DNA from: Alicyclobacillus sp. ALC3
GTDB lineage: Bacteria > Bacillota > Bacilli > Alicyclobacillales > Alicyclobacillaceae
Assembly (NCBI RefSeq): GCF_028751195.1
Contig: NZ_CP066784.1
Span: 3,162,001-3,226,000 of the forward strand
Reading direction: 5' to 3'
Length of the DNA stretch: 64,000 nucleotides
The notes beneath the pieces were generated by a model. The model searched no databases. It saw only the letters and a list, made by a program, of their open reading frames with translations, and was not told the origin of the DNA. Position numbers and translations under genes: made by a program. This document shows positions 1-7,462 of this stretch, in pieces. Each line of letters begins with the position of its first letter. Positions within the stretch are counted from its first letter, which is position 1.

Positions 1-408
1 CCGTTTACGGCCTTGCTCCAGGACGCATCTAGCGCACAGCAGATTCGCGCTCGTGATCAGACAGTGTTGTTTGAAGACGGGAAGCGCTTCCAGGTGTATA
101 GCACGTACTCGGCTCCCGGCAGCCCGGTGGAACTGTTTCGCGTAGTGCTGTTACCGGGTTGCAAGCGCCAGGCTGAGGGTCACGGCCAAGGCGTGATGGA
201 ATCAATCACGGTCTACCAAGGCAACTTGATTGTCACTTTAGGAGACGAGGGTTTTGACCTCGTGCCAGGCGACGCACTCAATTTTGTTGCCGATGTCCCA
301 CACACCTACGAAAACCGTGGCGCCACGCCATGCACTGTGCACATGGCGATATTCTATCCGGGCATGAGTCTCGGTGCGGGTGGCGCAGCGCCACTACAAC
401 GACCATAA
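1..408 (+). CDS. Cupin-domain transcriptional regulator, C-terminal part (5' end outside window)
   Basis: The frame is open from base 1, so only the C-terminal 135 or so residues are present. They form a small beta-barrel (cupin_2) domain: a GHGQGVMESITVYQG stretch, then LVPGDALNFVADVPHTYEN, which are the usual cupin motif 1 and motif 2 positions. In this family the cupin follows an N-terminal HTH_3 (XRE) DNA-binding domain and senses a small ligand; that part is not in the window. The gene ends 25 bases before an M20 hydrolase on the same strand, so the two probably form an operon. Function beyond regulator or sensor is inference. Confidence 0.7.
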   Translation, partial: PFTALLQDASSAQQIRARDQTVLFEDGKRFQVYSTYSAPGSPVELFRVVLLPGCKRQAEGHGQGVMESITVYQGNLIVTLGDEGFDLVPGDALNFVADVPHTYENRGATPCTVHMAIFYPGMSLGAGGAAPLQRP

Positions 409-433
409 CGATAAGGGTTGGAAGGGAGAACGG

Positions 434-1615
434 GTGTCTATGTCACAAGTCTCTGCTGCTACGGAATCGCTGCAAGAGCAACTCGTCCGCTTTCGCCGCA
501 AGTTGCACGAACACCCAGAACTCAGTCTCGAGGAGTTTGAGACGACGCAGCACATCAGGGATTTTTTAGGCCATCACGGCATCGAAATCCTCGACTACCC
601 GCTGCCGACTGGGGTGTTGGCGATTGTGCGAGGACGCAGGCCTGGGCCGTGCGTGGCTGTTCGCGCAGACATTGACGCCTTGCCGATTGTCGAAACGACA
701 GGGCTCTCTTACGCGTCTCAGGTGAGTGGCAAAATGCACGCTTGCGGCCACGATTTTCACACAGCTGCCGGTCTCGGTGCGGCTGTGTTGGCAAAGGAGG
801 CCGCAGACAGCGAGGAGTCGTTTGCAGGTTCAATTCTGTTTGTCTACCAGCCTGCTGAGGAAGTGGGGCAAGGTGCGAAGATTATCGTCGACACGGGTGT
901 GTTTGAGGATTTGCACGTGGGCGCCATCATCGGTGAGCACAACAACCCGCTCCAAGCCCTAGGCACAATTGGCGTCAAGAGCGGTCCGTTGATGGGGAGC
1001 GTCGACGAGTTCCGCATCGTTGTGCACGGCGTCGGCGGTCACGCAGCGATTCCAGAACTGACGGTGGATCCAATTGTCATCGCATCTCAGATTGTCTCAG
1101 GTCTGCAACACCTCGTCAGTCGCGTGATATCTCCACATGACCAAGTGGTTGTGACCGTCGGCAAGTTTCAGGCCGGCACTGCTCGCAACATCATCCCGAT
1201 GGAGGCTGTGCTCGAAGGCACCATTCGCTCGCTGCAGCCGGCGGCTCGCGCGAAAGTTGAAGAGCACTTCCGCACTTTTGTGGAGCAGACCGTTGCGGCC
1301 TACGGAGGCAAAGTGTCGTTTGAGTTTGAACGCATCCTGCCGTCTGTCCAGAACGACGAGGCGACGTCCGAGGTGGTCCGCGCCGCCGCCCTGCAAGTGG
1401 TCGGTGCAGAGCGCGTAGTTGAGGCGTCACCGACGCTCGGCGGCGAAGACTTCGCGCTGTACCAGCAACACTTGCCAGGTTGCTTCTTTTGGGTTGGCAC
1501 AGGCAAGCCGTATGGGTGGCATCACCCATCGTTCGACGTCGACGAGTCGATGTTGCAGACGACGAGTCAAGTGTTTGTCACAGCCGCCCTCGCGTGGCTG
1601 CAGCAGCACGCCTAA
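434..1615 (+). CDS. M20 family metallo-amidohydrolase (M20D type)
   Basis: A cytoplasmic zinc/manganese amidohydrolase of the IAA-amino acid hydrolase / N-acyl-amino acid deacylase group; the exact substrate cannot be told. The N-terminus has the typical RRKLHEHPELSLEE, followed by VRADIDALPI, the metal-binding ACGHDFHTA and the catalytic QPAEEVGQGA. The dimerisation lid lies around residues 180-290 and LGGEDFALY near the end carries the last metal ligand. Length (about 394 aa) is normal. AAGGGAG at 422-428 fits the GTG at 434 best; an ATG two codons later is the alternative. It follows the cupin regulator closely and is probably controlled by it. Confidence 0.9.
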   Translation: MSMSQVSAATESLQEQLVRFRRKLHEHPELSLEEFETTQHIRDFLGHHGIEILDYPLPTGVLAIVRGRRPGPCVAVRADIDALPIVETTGLSYASQVSGKMHACGHDFHTAAGLGAAVLAKEAADSEESFAGSILFVYQPAEEVGQGAKIIVDTGVFEDLHVGAIIGEHNNPLQALGTIGVKSGPLMGSVDEFRIVVHGVGGHAAIPELTVDPIVIASQIVSGLQHLVSRVISPHDQVVVTVGKFQAGTARNIIPMEAVLEGTIRSLQPAARAKVEEHFRTFVEQTVAAYGGKVSFEFERILPSVQNDEATSEVVRAAALQVVGAERVVEASPTLGGEDFALYQQHLPGCFFWVGTGKPYGWHHPSFDVDESMLQTTSQVFVTAALAWLQQHA

Positions 1616-1625
1616 CTCTGGCTGA

Positions 1626-2180
1626 CTACTCTAAGAATCGCCGCTTCAGGCTCTGGTCTGGCACCATGCACGTTGTGCGTCGGCCAAACCACCTGTAGCG
1701 GCGTTTTGCGATGGCGTCGTAAATCGCGTCTCTGAACGGGCGTGGCACGACCCGCAACCAGCCGACAAGCGACCACGGTCTGCGCAGGTAGCGGGCGACC
1801 CGCAGCACTGCGTCAGACTTCGTGTACACGTGCCCTTGGTCGATGCAGACCACGCTATTCCACTCCCCGTCCGCTCCATCCCCGCGCGCCACACCTGCTT
1901 GCGCCACACCGGGTACGCCTGCGCGGCAGTCGAGCAACTCAGCCGCCGCGGCCGACTGGAGCGGGGCAAAGCGCACACGGCCGCTCGGGTCGCGGCGGAC
2001 CACGAACTGAACAGCAGCGTTGCAGAGGTTGCAGACGCCGTCAAACAAGAGGATCGGACCCGCAAGCGGATCCGCAAGCGGATTTTCGGATGTGCCTGCG
2101 ACGGCACCTTCCTCCATCGAGCCCGCAATTGGATGTTCGAGCGAACTGTTGTAAGGCGTGTGTAGTCCCGTCTGGCTCAC
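1626..2180 (-). CDS. DCC-family thiol-disulfide oxidoreductase-like protein (DUF393)
   Basis: Belongs to the DCC family, named for the conserved Asp-Cys-Cys near the N-terminus. Here LLFDGVCNLCNAAVQFVVRRDP gives the D-x-x-C-x-x-C motif, followed by RVRFAPLQS and, towards the end, the WFGRR segment usual in the family. These are small thioredoxin-like proteins of unclear physiological role. The GTG at 2180 is preceded immediately by GGAG, which is too close, so the first 20-25 non-conserved residues may not be translated; the conserved domain begins about residue 42. It is convergent with the M20 gene, with 10 bases between their stops. Confidence 0.8.
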   Translation of the reverse strand: MSQTGLHTPYNSSLEHPIAGSMEEGAVAGTSENPLADPLAGPILLFDGVCNLCNAAVQFVVRRDPSGRVRFAPLQSAAAAELLDCRAGVPGVAQAGVARGDGADGEWNSVVCIDQGHVYTKSDAVLRVARYLRRPWSLVGWLRVVPRPFRDAIYDAIAKRRYRWFGRRTTCMVPDQSLKRRFLE

Positions 2181-2323
2181 CTCCGCTTGGCGCGAGTGTC
2201 ACGTCGAAATTGCCACGCGTCACCCATATATTGTATCTCAACTTGAAGCACAAAGGACGAATGTGCCATGCTGTACGCAGCAAGATGCTGTCACAGCGAT
2301 GGGAGCACTAGTGGAAGGAGCGA

Positions 2324-3253
2324 ATGGACTTGGCCATATACGAATCTGTCCTCGACCTAATCGGCCGCACGCCGGTGGTCAGGTTGCACCGCATCCCCGA
2401 CCCGGCCGGAGCGGCGGTGTACATGAAGCTGGAGTCTTACAATCCAGGCGGGAGTGTCAAAGACCGCGCTGCGCGGTCGATGATCGAGAAAGCCGAAGCC
2501 GCCGGACTGATTGAGCCTGGAAAGAGCGTGGTGATTGAACCGACCTCGGGCAACACCGGCATTGGCCTGGCGCTCGTCTGTGCAGCAAAAGGTTACCGCT
2601 GCATCATCACCATGCCAGACAATGCGACCGTGGAACGCATCAAAATTCTCCGGGCCTACGGCGCCGAGGTACACTTGACTCCGGCTGCGCAGCGGATGCA
2701 GGGAGCGATTGACGAAGCGGTGCGGATTGCCGATGGGACGCCAAACAGTTTTGTGCCGATGCAATTCGAAAACCCGGCGAACCCCGATGCGCATCGCAGG
2801 TCAACAGCTCTGGAAATTCTCGACGACTTTGCAGGCAAACTCGAAGCGCTTGTGTTGACAGCGGGCACGGGTGGCACAGTAACAGGAACCGGCGAGGTGC
2901 TTAAAGAGCACATTCCGGGGATTCAGGTCTACGTGATTGAGCCAGCGGGATCACCAGTGTTATCTGGAGGAAAACCGGGTCCGCACAAAATCCCGGGAAC
3001 AGGCCCGGGCTTTGTTCCCAAAATCCTGAACCGCAGTGTGGTGGATGAAATCTGCCTGATTGAAGACGACGATGCACAGCGGATGGCGCGCCGATTGGCC
3101 GCCGAAGAAGGGTTGTTTGTCGGGGCGTCGGGGGCAGCTTCGGCGTTTCACGCGGTTCGCATCGCGAAGAATTTACCTCCGTCAGCGCGCGTGTTGTGCA
3201 TCGCCCCGGATACGGGAGAGCGTTATTTGTCATCCGACCTGTTTGCTCGCTAA
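2324..3253 (+). CDS. cysK: Cysteine synthase (O-acetylserine sulfhydrylase)
   Basis: A PLP enzyme making cysteine from O-acetylserine and sulfide. The PLP-binding lysine is K46 in NPGGSVKDRAA. The substrate loop TSGNTG lies at about 74-79 and the phosphate-binding GTGGTVTGTG near 178. The C-terminal VGASGAASAF supplies the serine that contacts the PLP pyridine nitrogen. At 309 aa it is full length for CysK. GGAAGGAG at 2313-2320 precedes the ATG with good spacing. It stands alone, transcribed away from the DCC gene, so its promoter should be in the 143-base gap, but I could not assign -35/-10 boxes there with confidence. Confidence 0.93.
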   Translation: MDLAIYESVLDLIGRTPVVRLHRIPDPAGAAVYMKLESYNPGGSVKDRAARSMIEKAEAAGLIEPGKSVVIEPTSGNTGIGLALVCAAKGYRCIITMPDNATVERIKILRAYGAEVHLTPAAQRMQGAIDEAVRIADGTPNSFVPMQFENPANPDAHRRSTALEILDDFAGKLEALVLTAGTGGTVTGTGEVLKEHIPGIQVYVIEPAGSPVLSGGKPGPHKIPGTGPGFVPKILNRSVVDEICLIEDDDAQRMARRLAAEEGLFVGASGAASAFHAVRIAKNLPPSARVLCIAPDTGERYLSSDLFAR

Positions 3254-3258
3254 ACAAC

Positions 3259-3379
3259 GTCAGGGACGGGTCAGGGACAGGTCAGGGACAGGTCAGGGAC
3301 AGGTCAGGGACAGGTCAGGGACAGGTCAGGGACAGGTCAGGGACAGGTCAGGGACAGGTCAGGGACGGGTCAGGGACAG
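3259..3379. repeat. 11-bp tandem repeat array, 11 copies
   Basis: The unit GTCAGGGACAG is repeated head to tail eleven times, with one G-for-A change in the first and tenth copies. It starts five bases after the cysK stop codon. The array has no stop in several frames, which creates spurious ORFs encoding GTGQGQVRDRS-like peptides. It is not a terminator, since no inverted repeat with a T-run is present. Near identity between copies points to recent slippage expansion. Confidence 0.95.
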
Positions 3380-3414
3380 TCCGGTGGGGGCCGAGGCTGT
3401 CCCTGCGGTTTCGA

Positions 3415-3630
3415 CTACATCGTCATTCGCCGGTATCGGCGAGCGTACATACGCAGTGTTTCGAGTCCGTAGATCAGCAGAGCCCCGCCGATGAACAAGG
3501 CAACGTGCCACAGCGCGTGCAGTACCGGTATTGGAGTCAACCAGGTGTCAAGCCCTGGGTAAAGGCCGGCGGCGATGAGAACTGCACCCAAGTAAGCAGA
3601 AATTGTCGCTCTCATGGTGCGGTGCTTCAT
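3415..3630 (-). CDS. Small two-helix membrane protein with HxxxH motif (B of pair)
   Basis: A 71-residue protein with two predicted membrane helices, ISAYLGAVLIAAGLYPGL and HALWHVALFIGGALLIYGL, and a basic tail ending RMYARRYRRMTM. The ATG at 3630 overlaps the stop of the upstream gene as ATGA, so translation is coupled. The second helix carries H-A-L-W-H followed by a GG pair, the same layout as the partner gene, so the two look like paralogues. I do not recognise a named family; a paired membrane histidine site (haem or metal) is only a suggestion. Confidence 0.72.
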   Translation of the reverse strand: MKHRTMRATISAYLGAVLIAAGLYPGLDTWLTPIPVLHALWHVALFIGGALLIYGLETLRMYARRYRRMTM

Positions 3631-3848
3631 GAACTCACCCCCCTCTCTTCTTCCACATGAGCCATGGAAGCGGGCTGGTGCACCCACCATGACGTCTGCA
3701 GTCCAACAAGTCCGCCTGCGATGATGTAGAGGCTATGAATCAGATAGTGGTGGACAGCAGTCGCATCCGCCCATCCCTGCAGGGATGGCCATGCTGCGAC
3801 CAGGATGCAGACAGCCGCCAAAACCAAAGTTGACGGAATCTGTCTCAT
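3627..3848 (-). CDS. Small two-helix membrane protein with HxxxH motif (A of pair)
   Basis: A 73-residue protein. Helix 1 is STLVLAAVCILVAAWPSL, helix 2 is HHYLIHSLYIIAGGLVGLQ, followed by a hydrophilic tail of about 20 residues. AAGGAGG lies about 12 bases before the ATG at 3848, a little far but the only good site; an upstream extension of the frame has no ribosome site. Its TGA overlaps the ATG of the next gene. Both genes lie downstream of the YitT gene on the same strand, 134 bases away. Product unknown; the conservation of helix 2 between the two neighbours is the main evidence that both are real. Confidence 0.7.
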   Translation of the reverse strand: MRQIPSTLVLAAVCILVAAWPSLQGWADATAVHHYLIHSLYIIAGGLVGLQTSWWVHQPASMAHVEEERGVSS

Positions 3849-3982
3849 CTCTTTCTTCAACCTCCTTCTAATTGAGAGAAACCCTCCCTTCTGTTGTTGC
3901 CAATTCACTAGTCTTCTAAACGGGGCGATACCCGGGTTTGTTGCGTGCAACAGAGACTGCACGGGACAGGAGGGCTCCCAGT

Positions 3983-4876
3983 CTAAGTTGTCGGGTGGCG
4001 GAAGCGGCCAATCACTTCCGTAGTGTTGAGGATTGTGATGAAGACGTTCGGGTCGATATCGGTGGCGAGCACCCGCAACTCGGTGATCTCCAGCTGTGTC
4101 AGGGCGCAGATGAGCATACCGAGTTCGTTTCCAGAGTATGCGCCAGCCGCGTTGACGAGCGTAGCGCCGCGACCTAGCTGCTGACCAATCTGGTCTGCGA
4201 TGTCTTGGGCACTGACACTCACGATGAGCGCCGTCTTGCGTTGTTGGTAGTTCATTAGCGCGTTCATCGCGCGCGCTGCCACAAACATTGCGACGAGCGT
4301 ATACATACCGGCTTCGATACCAAACACAGTAGACGACAACACCACCACGACAATGCTCATGGCAAACGACAGGCTTCCGATGCTTTTGCCGGTGCGTCGG
4401 TTGACTACCAAGCTAATGATGTCTGTGCCGCCTGTGGAGCCACCAACTCGGAAGATGATCCCGGACGAGATCCCGAGCAGCACGCCCCCGTATAGGCTGA
4501 TCAGAAGCGGGCTGCCGTGCGGTGTGAATGGCACGTGTACGAAGTCCGTAAACGCGGAAAACCCGACGATTGCCACGCCAGTGAGGAAGATGAAGCGCTT
4601 GCCGAGGTAGCGGTAGCCCAGTACAAACAGCGGGATATTCAGGATGAAATACCACGTTCCGACTGCGATATGGGTGAAGTGTTGTACCACCTGGGCAATG
4701 CCTGTGATGCCGCCGGCTAGAATGTGCGCCGGGATGAGAAAGTTGTTGATCGCCACTGCGCCGACAAGGTCTCCAACCAACAGCGCCAGAATGCGGATCA
4801 CGCTTGAAGTGTACGGGTGGCGCTTCCCGTCTAGCCAACGTGACAGGCTGAATACGCCGGTGGGAATGCTTGGCAT
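3983..4876 (-). CDS. YitT family membrane protein (DUF161 plus DUF2179)
   Basis: An integral membrane protein of the YitT/YpjC/YqfU group, common in Bacilli in several paralogues and still without a proven transport substrate. About five or six helices fill residues 25-200, with the conserved NNFLIPAHILAGGITGIAQ and the glycine-rich GGSTGGTDIISLVV. The cytoplasmic C-terminal DUF2179 domain (about 205-290) holds RGATLVNAAGAYSG and ITELRVLATDIDPNVFI, a probable ligand-binding fold. At 297 aa it is normal length. GGAGG sits six bases before the ATG. It is transcribed leftwards, ahead of the two small membrane proteins. Confidence 0.9.
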   Translation of the reverse strand: MPSIPTGVFSLSRWLDGKRHPYTSSVIRILALLVGDLVGAVAINNFLIPAHILAGGITGIAQVVQHFTHIAVGTWYFILNIPLFVLGYRYLGKRFIFLTGVAIVGFSAFTDFVHVPFTPHGSPLLISLYGGVLLGISSGIIFRVGGSTGGTDIISLVVNRRTGKSIGSLSFAMSIVVVVLSSTVFGIEAGMYTLVAMFVAARAMNALMNYQQRKTALIVSVSAQDIADQIGQQLGRGATLVNAAGAYSGNELGMLICALTQLEITELRVLATDIDPNVFITILNTTEVIGRFRHPTT

Positions 4877-5370
4877 ACACGTCCTCCGTCCTTGGTGTAG
4901 CTTCTGTCGCAGTCTTTCGCTTTCGCCCCTGCTTAAGGCAACGGTCCGAACTCGCCGCGGATAGAGACATTGTACTCGGCATACCCGATGGTCGCCAAAT
5001 GCAGGTAGGCTGAACTCTACCTTGGCGGCCTCAAGCGCCTCAAGGCAGCCTCAAGGCAGCCTCAAGGCGGGGGGCTCCACTCTCGCCTTGAACGTGGTCG
5101 GGACGACTCGCATGTTCGGCCGGGATGTCGGTTGGGCGATTCAGAGGGAGATCCCGATTAGCGATTCCAGGGTGGGGTTGGGCGTCCGACCGGGATCTCG
5201 TAGCCATCACAGGGTCTGCGCCGATCGTGCCTACGCGCGTTTTTCGCACACGGACGGTGGGGTTGACCCATGGTACAGGGACCAGTCAGTCAGCTCGAGG
5301 TGTTTGGATGAGCGTGGTGTTAATGGTTATGTCGACCGAATCGTCCGGACGATAGTCTGTCGCTGTGGGG
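4877..5370. other. Intergenic region without recognisable genes
   Basis: About 490 bases between the YitT start and the first hairpin array. Apart from the short repeat at 5028-5069, I see no gene with a ribosome site and no RNA gene. The leftward promoter for YitT must lie here but is not obvious. Reading frames that cross this stretch lack coding character. Confidence 0.5.
5028..5069. repeat. Short tandem repeat, 11-bp unit, about 3.8 copies
   Basis: The unit GCCTCAAGGCA is repeated, with the first copy shortened and the last changed at one base. Each unit contains the small palindrome GCCTCAAGGC-like arms. It lies about 150 bases upstream of the YitT start, on the far side of any promoter. 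Confidence 0.85.
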
Positions 5371-5850
5371 GATAGCGCCATATTGGCGCGATCACCGAGC
5401 GTAGCGCCAATATTGGCGCAAGTCACGAACCATAGCGCCAGTATGGCGATAATCCATACCCTTTGCGCCATTATGGCGCTAATTTTTTTGGAGGGAGTGA
5501 CAATAGCGCCAATTTGGCGCTAACGCCCTCCCTTTGCGCCATTATGGCGCTAATTTTTTTGGAGGGAGTGACAATAGCGCCAGTTTGGCGCTAACGCCCG
5601 CCTTTGCGCCATTATGGCGTTAAGTTTTTTGGAGGGAGTGACAATAGCGCCAATTTGGCGCTAACGCCCTCCCTTTGCGCCATTATGGCGCTAATTTTTT
5701 TGGAGCGAGAGACAATAGCGCCAAAATGGCGCTAACGCCCTCCCTTTGCGCCATTTTGGCGCAATCAGTAGGATATCGCCAATTTGGCCGCAACGGTACC
5801 GCCATAATGGCGCTATCACACCCATAGCGCCATTATGGCCGGACGAGGCC
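5371..5850. repeat. Palindromic hairpin array 1 (71-bp period)
   Basis: Many copies of an inverted repeat with invariant core GCGCCA-N3-TGGCGC, the three central bases being A or T. From 5461 to about 5760 the copies fall into four tandem units that start at 5461, 5532, 5602 and 5673, with a fifth start at 5744, a period of 70-71 bp. Each unit holds two hairpins: one of the GCGCCATTATGGCGC type followed by a T-run and GGAGGGAG, and one of the AGCGCCAATTTGGCGCT type. Outside these units the hairpins are looser. No gene is encoded; frames crossing the array are artefacts. Confidence 0.95.
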
Positions 5851-5904
5851 CGTGATCCCGCTACATATACCGCCAAATTGGCCACGGAACGGACCGCCCG
5901 CCAG

Positions 5905-5976
5905 CAACCCACGCAACCCACGCAACCCACGCAACCCACGCAACCCACGCAACCCACGCAACCCACGCAACCCACG
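5905..5976. repeat. 9-bp tandem repeat, 8 perfect copies
   Basis: The unit CAACCCACG is repeated eight times without a change. It is followed directly by a different array with an 11-bp unit. A frame through it would encode Asn-Pro-Arg or Gln-Pro-Thr repeats, but it has no ribosome site and reads into the next gene out of frame. Confidence 0.97.
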
Positions 5977-6042
5977 CGTACCGCAGGCGTACCGCAGGCG
6001 TACCGCAGGCGTACCGCAGGCGTACCGCAGGCGTACCGCCCG
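5977..6042. repeat. 11-bp tandem repeat, 5 perfect copies plus one degenerate
   Basis: The unit CGTACCGCAGG runs five times from 5977 to 6031, with a changed sixth copy to 6042. It ends about 108 bases before the ytoI start, so it lies in or next to the ytoI promoter region. Confidence 0.95.
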
Positions 6043-6149
6043 CGTACAGCGCCGCTCTACAACCGAGGTGTATACTGAGTGTGACGCGAGCGCAGCGGTG
6101 CCACATGCCGCTGATAGGTTTGCAAGAACGGAGTGCGGGGGTCGGACGG

Positions 6150-7457
6150 GTGAGCACAAAACACGAACAAATCATGGATTTTATCGAGGCGCTGTCGGTT
6201 GGGACGCGCATCTCCGTGCGCGGTCTCGCGAAAGAATTGCAGGTCAGCGAAGGGACTGCGTACCGCGCCATCAAGGACGCGGAACTCCAAGGTCTCGTCA
6301 GCTCGATGGACCGAATCGGCACCGTTCGCATTGAACGCCCGCAGAAGAAAAACATCGACCGTCTGACGTTTGCTGAGGTCGTGAACATCGTCGAAGGCAC
6401 CGTGCTTGGGGGCCGGGACGGCCTGCACAAGACCCTGCACAAGTTTGTCATCGGCGCCATGCAGCTCGAGGCAATCGTACGTTACATCGAGCCTGGCAGC
6501 CTGATGATTGTCGGCAACCGCGAGCAGGTGCAAAAGCTGTCGCTTGAACACGGCGCAGCTGTCCTCATCACCGGCGACTTTCAGGCGTCGGAAGAGGTGC
6601 AACGCCTCGCGAACGAACGTCAGTTGCCAATTATCTCGTGCAGCTTCGACACTTTCACGACCGCAGCACTCATCAACCGGGCTATCTACGACCGGTTGAT
6701 CAAAAAAGAGATCCTCTTTGTCGAAGACATTGTCAGCAACCAGCAGCTGGCGGTTTTGCACCGCGGGCAAAAGGTGCGCGAGTACCTGCGCATGGTCGAG
6801 GAGACCGGGCATGCGCGGATGCCTGTAGTTGACGATCACGACCGTTTGGTCGGCGTCCTCACCGCTCGCGATATTTCCGAGGCCGACCCCGATGCCAACG
6901 TGGATACGTACATGGCACGGCAGCCGACGACCGTGTCACTGAAGACCACCGTCGCGTCAGCTGCGCACCGGATGGTGTGGGAAGGCATCGAGATCCTGCC
7001 AGTCGTCAACAACCGCAAATTGGTCGGGGTGCTCAGTCGGCAGGACGTAATTAAGGCGCTGCAGTTGATGAGTAGACAGCCACAAGTGGGCGAGACAATC
7101 GCCGACAATGTGTTGCGTGGCTTTGGCGAGTCTGTCATCGACGACGAGACGCTGTCCCTGACGGGCGAGGTGACACCGCAGATGACGGGAGCCGTCGGTA
7201 CGCTGGCGACCGGATCGATGATCACGCTGATGGAACACAGCGCCATCCTCTGCCTGCGGCGCAACCGCAGTGTGGACATGGTTGTGGAGAACCTGACCCT
7301 GTACTTCTTGAAGCCTGTTTCCGTCGATTCGCACGTGGACGTGCGTGCGCGAATTCTCGACTTCGGCCGCCGCTTTGCCAAAGTCGACGTAGAACTGTTC
7401 GACGGTCACGAGCGCTGTGCAAAGGCCTTGCTGACAACGCAGGTCCTAGAGAGGTGA
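6150..7457 (+). CDS. ytoI: YtoI-like regulator: HTH, DRTGG, CBS pair and hot-dog domain
   Basis: A 435-residue multidomain protein like B. subtilis YtoI. In order: an N-terminal winged helix (about 1-65, SVRGLAKELQVSEGTAYRAI), a DRTGG domain (about 75-175), two CBS domains (about 185-310, with MPVVDDHDRLVGVLT and LPVVNNRKLVGVLS) and a C-terminal thioesterase-like hot-dog domain (about 315-435). CBS and DRTGG domains usually bind adenine nucleotides, so a nucleotide-sensing regulator linked to acyl-CoA is likely but unproven. The GTG at 6150 gives the family length; an upstream extension of 23 residues is not conserved-looking and has no better ribosome site. It ends inside the ribosome site of dnaE. 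Confidence 0.88.
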   Translation: MSTKHEQIMDFIEALSVGTRISVRGLAKELQVSEGTAYRAIKDAELQGLVSSMDRIGTVRIERPQKKNIDRLTFAEVVNIVEGTVLGGRDGLHKTLHKFVIGAMQLEAIVRYIEPGSLMIVGNREQVQKLSLEHGAAVLITGDFQASEEVQRLANERQLPIISCSFDTFTTAALINRAIYDRLIKKEILFVEDIVSNQQLAVLHRGQKVREYLRMVEETGHARMPVVDDHDRLVGVLTARDISEADPDANVDTYMARQPTTVSLKTTVASAAHRMVWEGIEILPVVNNRKLVGVLSRQDVIKALQLMSRQPQVGETIADNVLRGFGESVIDDETLSLTGEVTPQMTGAVGTLATGSMITLMEHSAILCLRRNRSVDMVVENLTLYFLKPVSVDSHVDVRARILDFGRRFAKVDVELFDGHERCAKALLTTQVLER

Positions 7458-7462
7458 GCGGA

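Noticed and set aside
2210..2238. TTGCCA with a nearby TATATT as the cysK promoter
   Set aside because: The boxes are only 11 bases apart; at 17 bases the -10 does not match.
5833..6159. Reading frames encoding NPR, TQP or GLR peptide repeats across 5.8-6.2 kb
   Set aside because: They exist only because the 9- and 11-bp arrays lack stops; there is no ribosome site, and they overlap ytoI in another frame.
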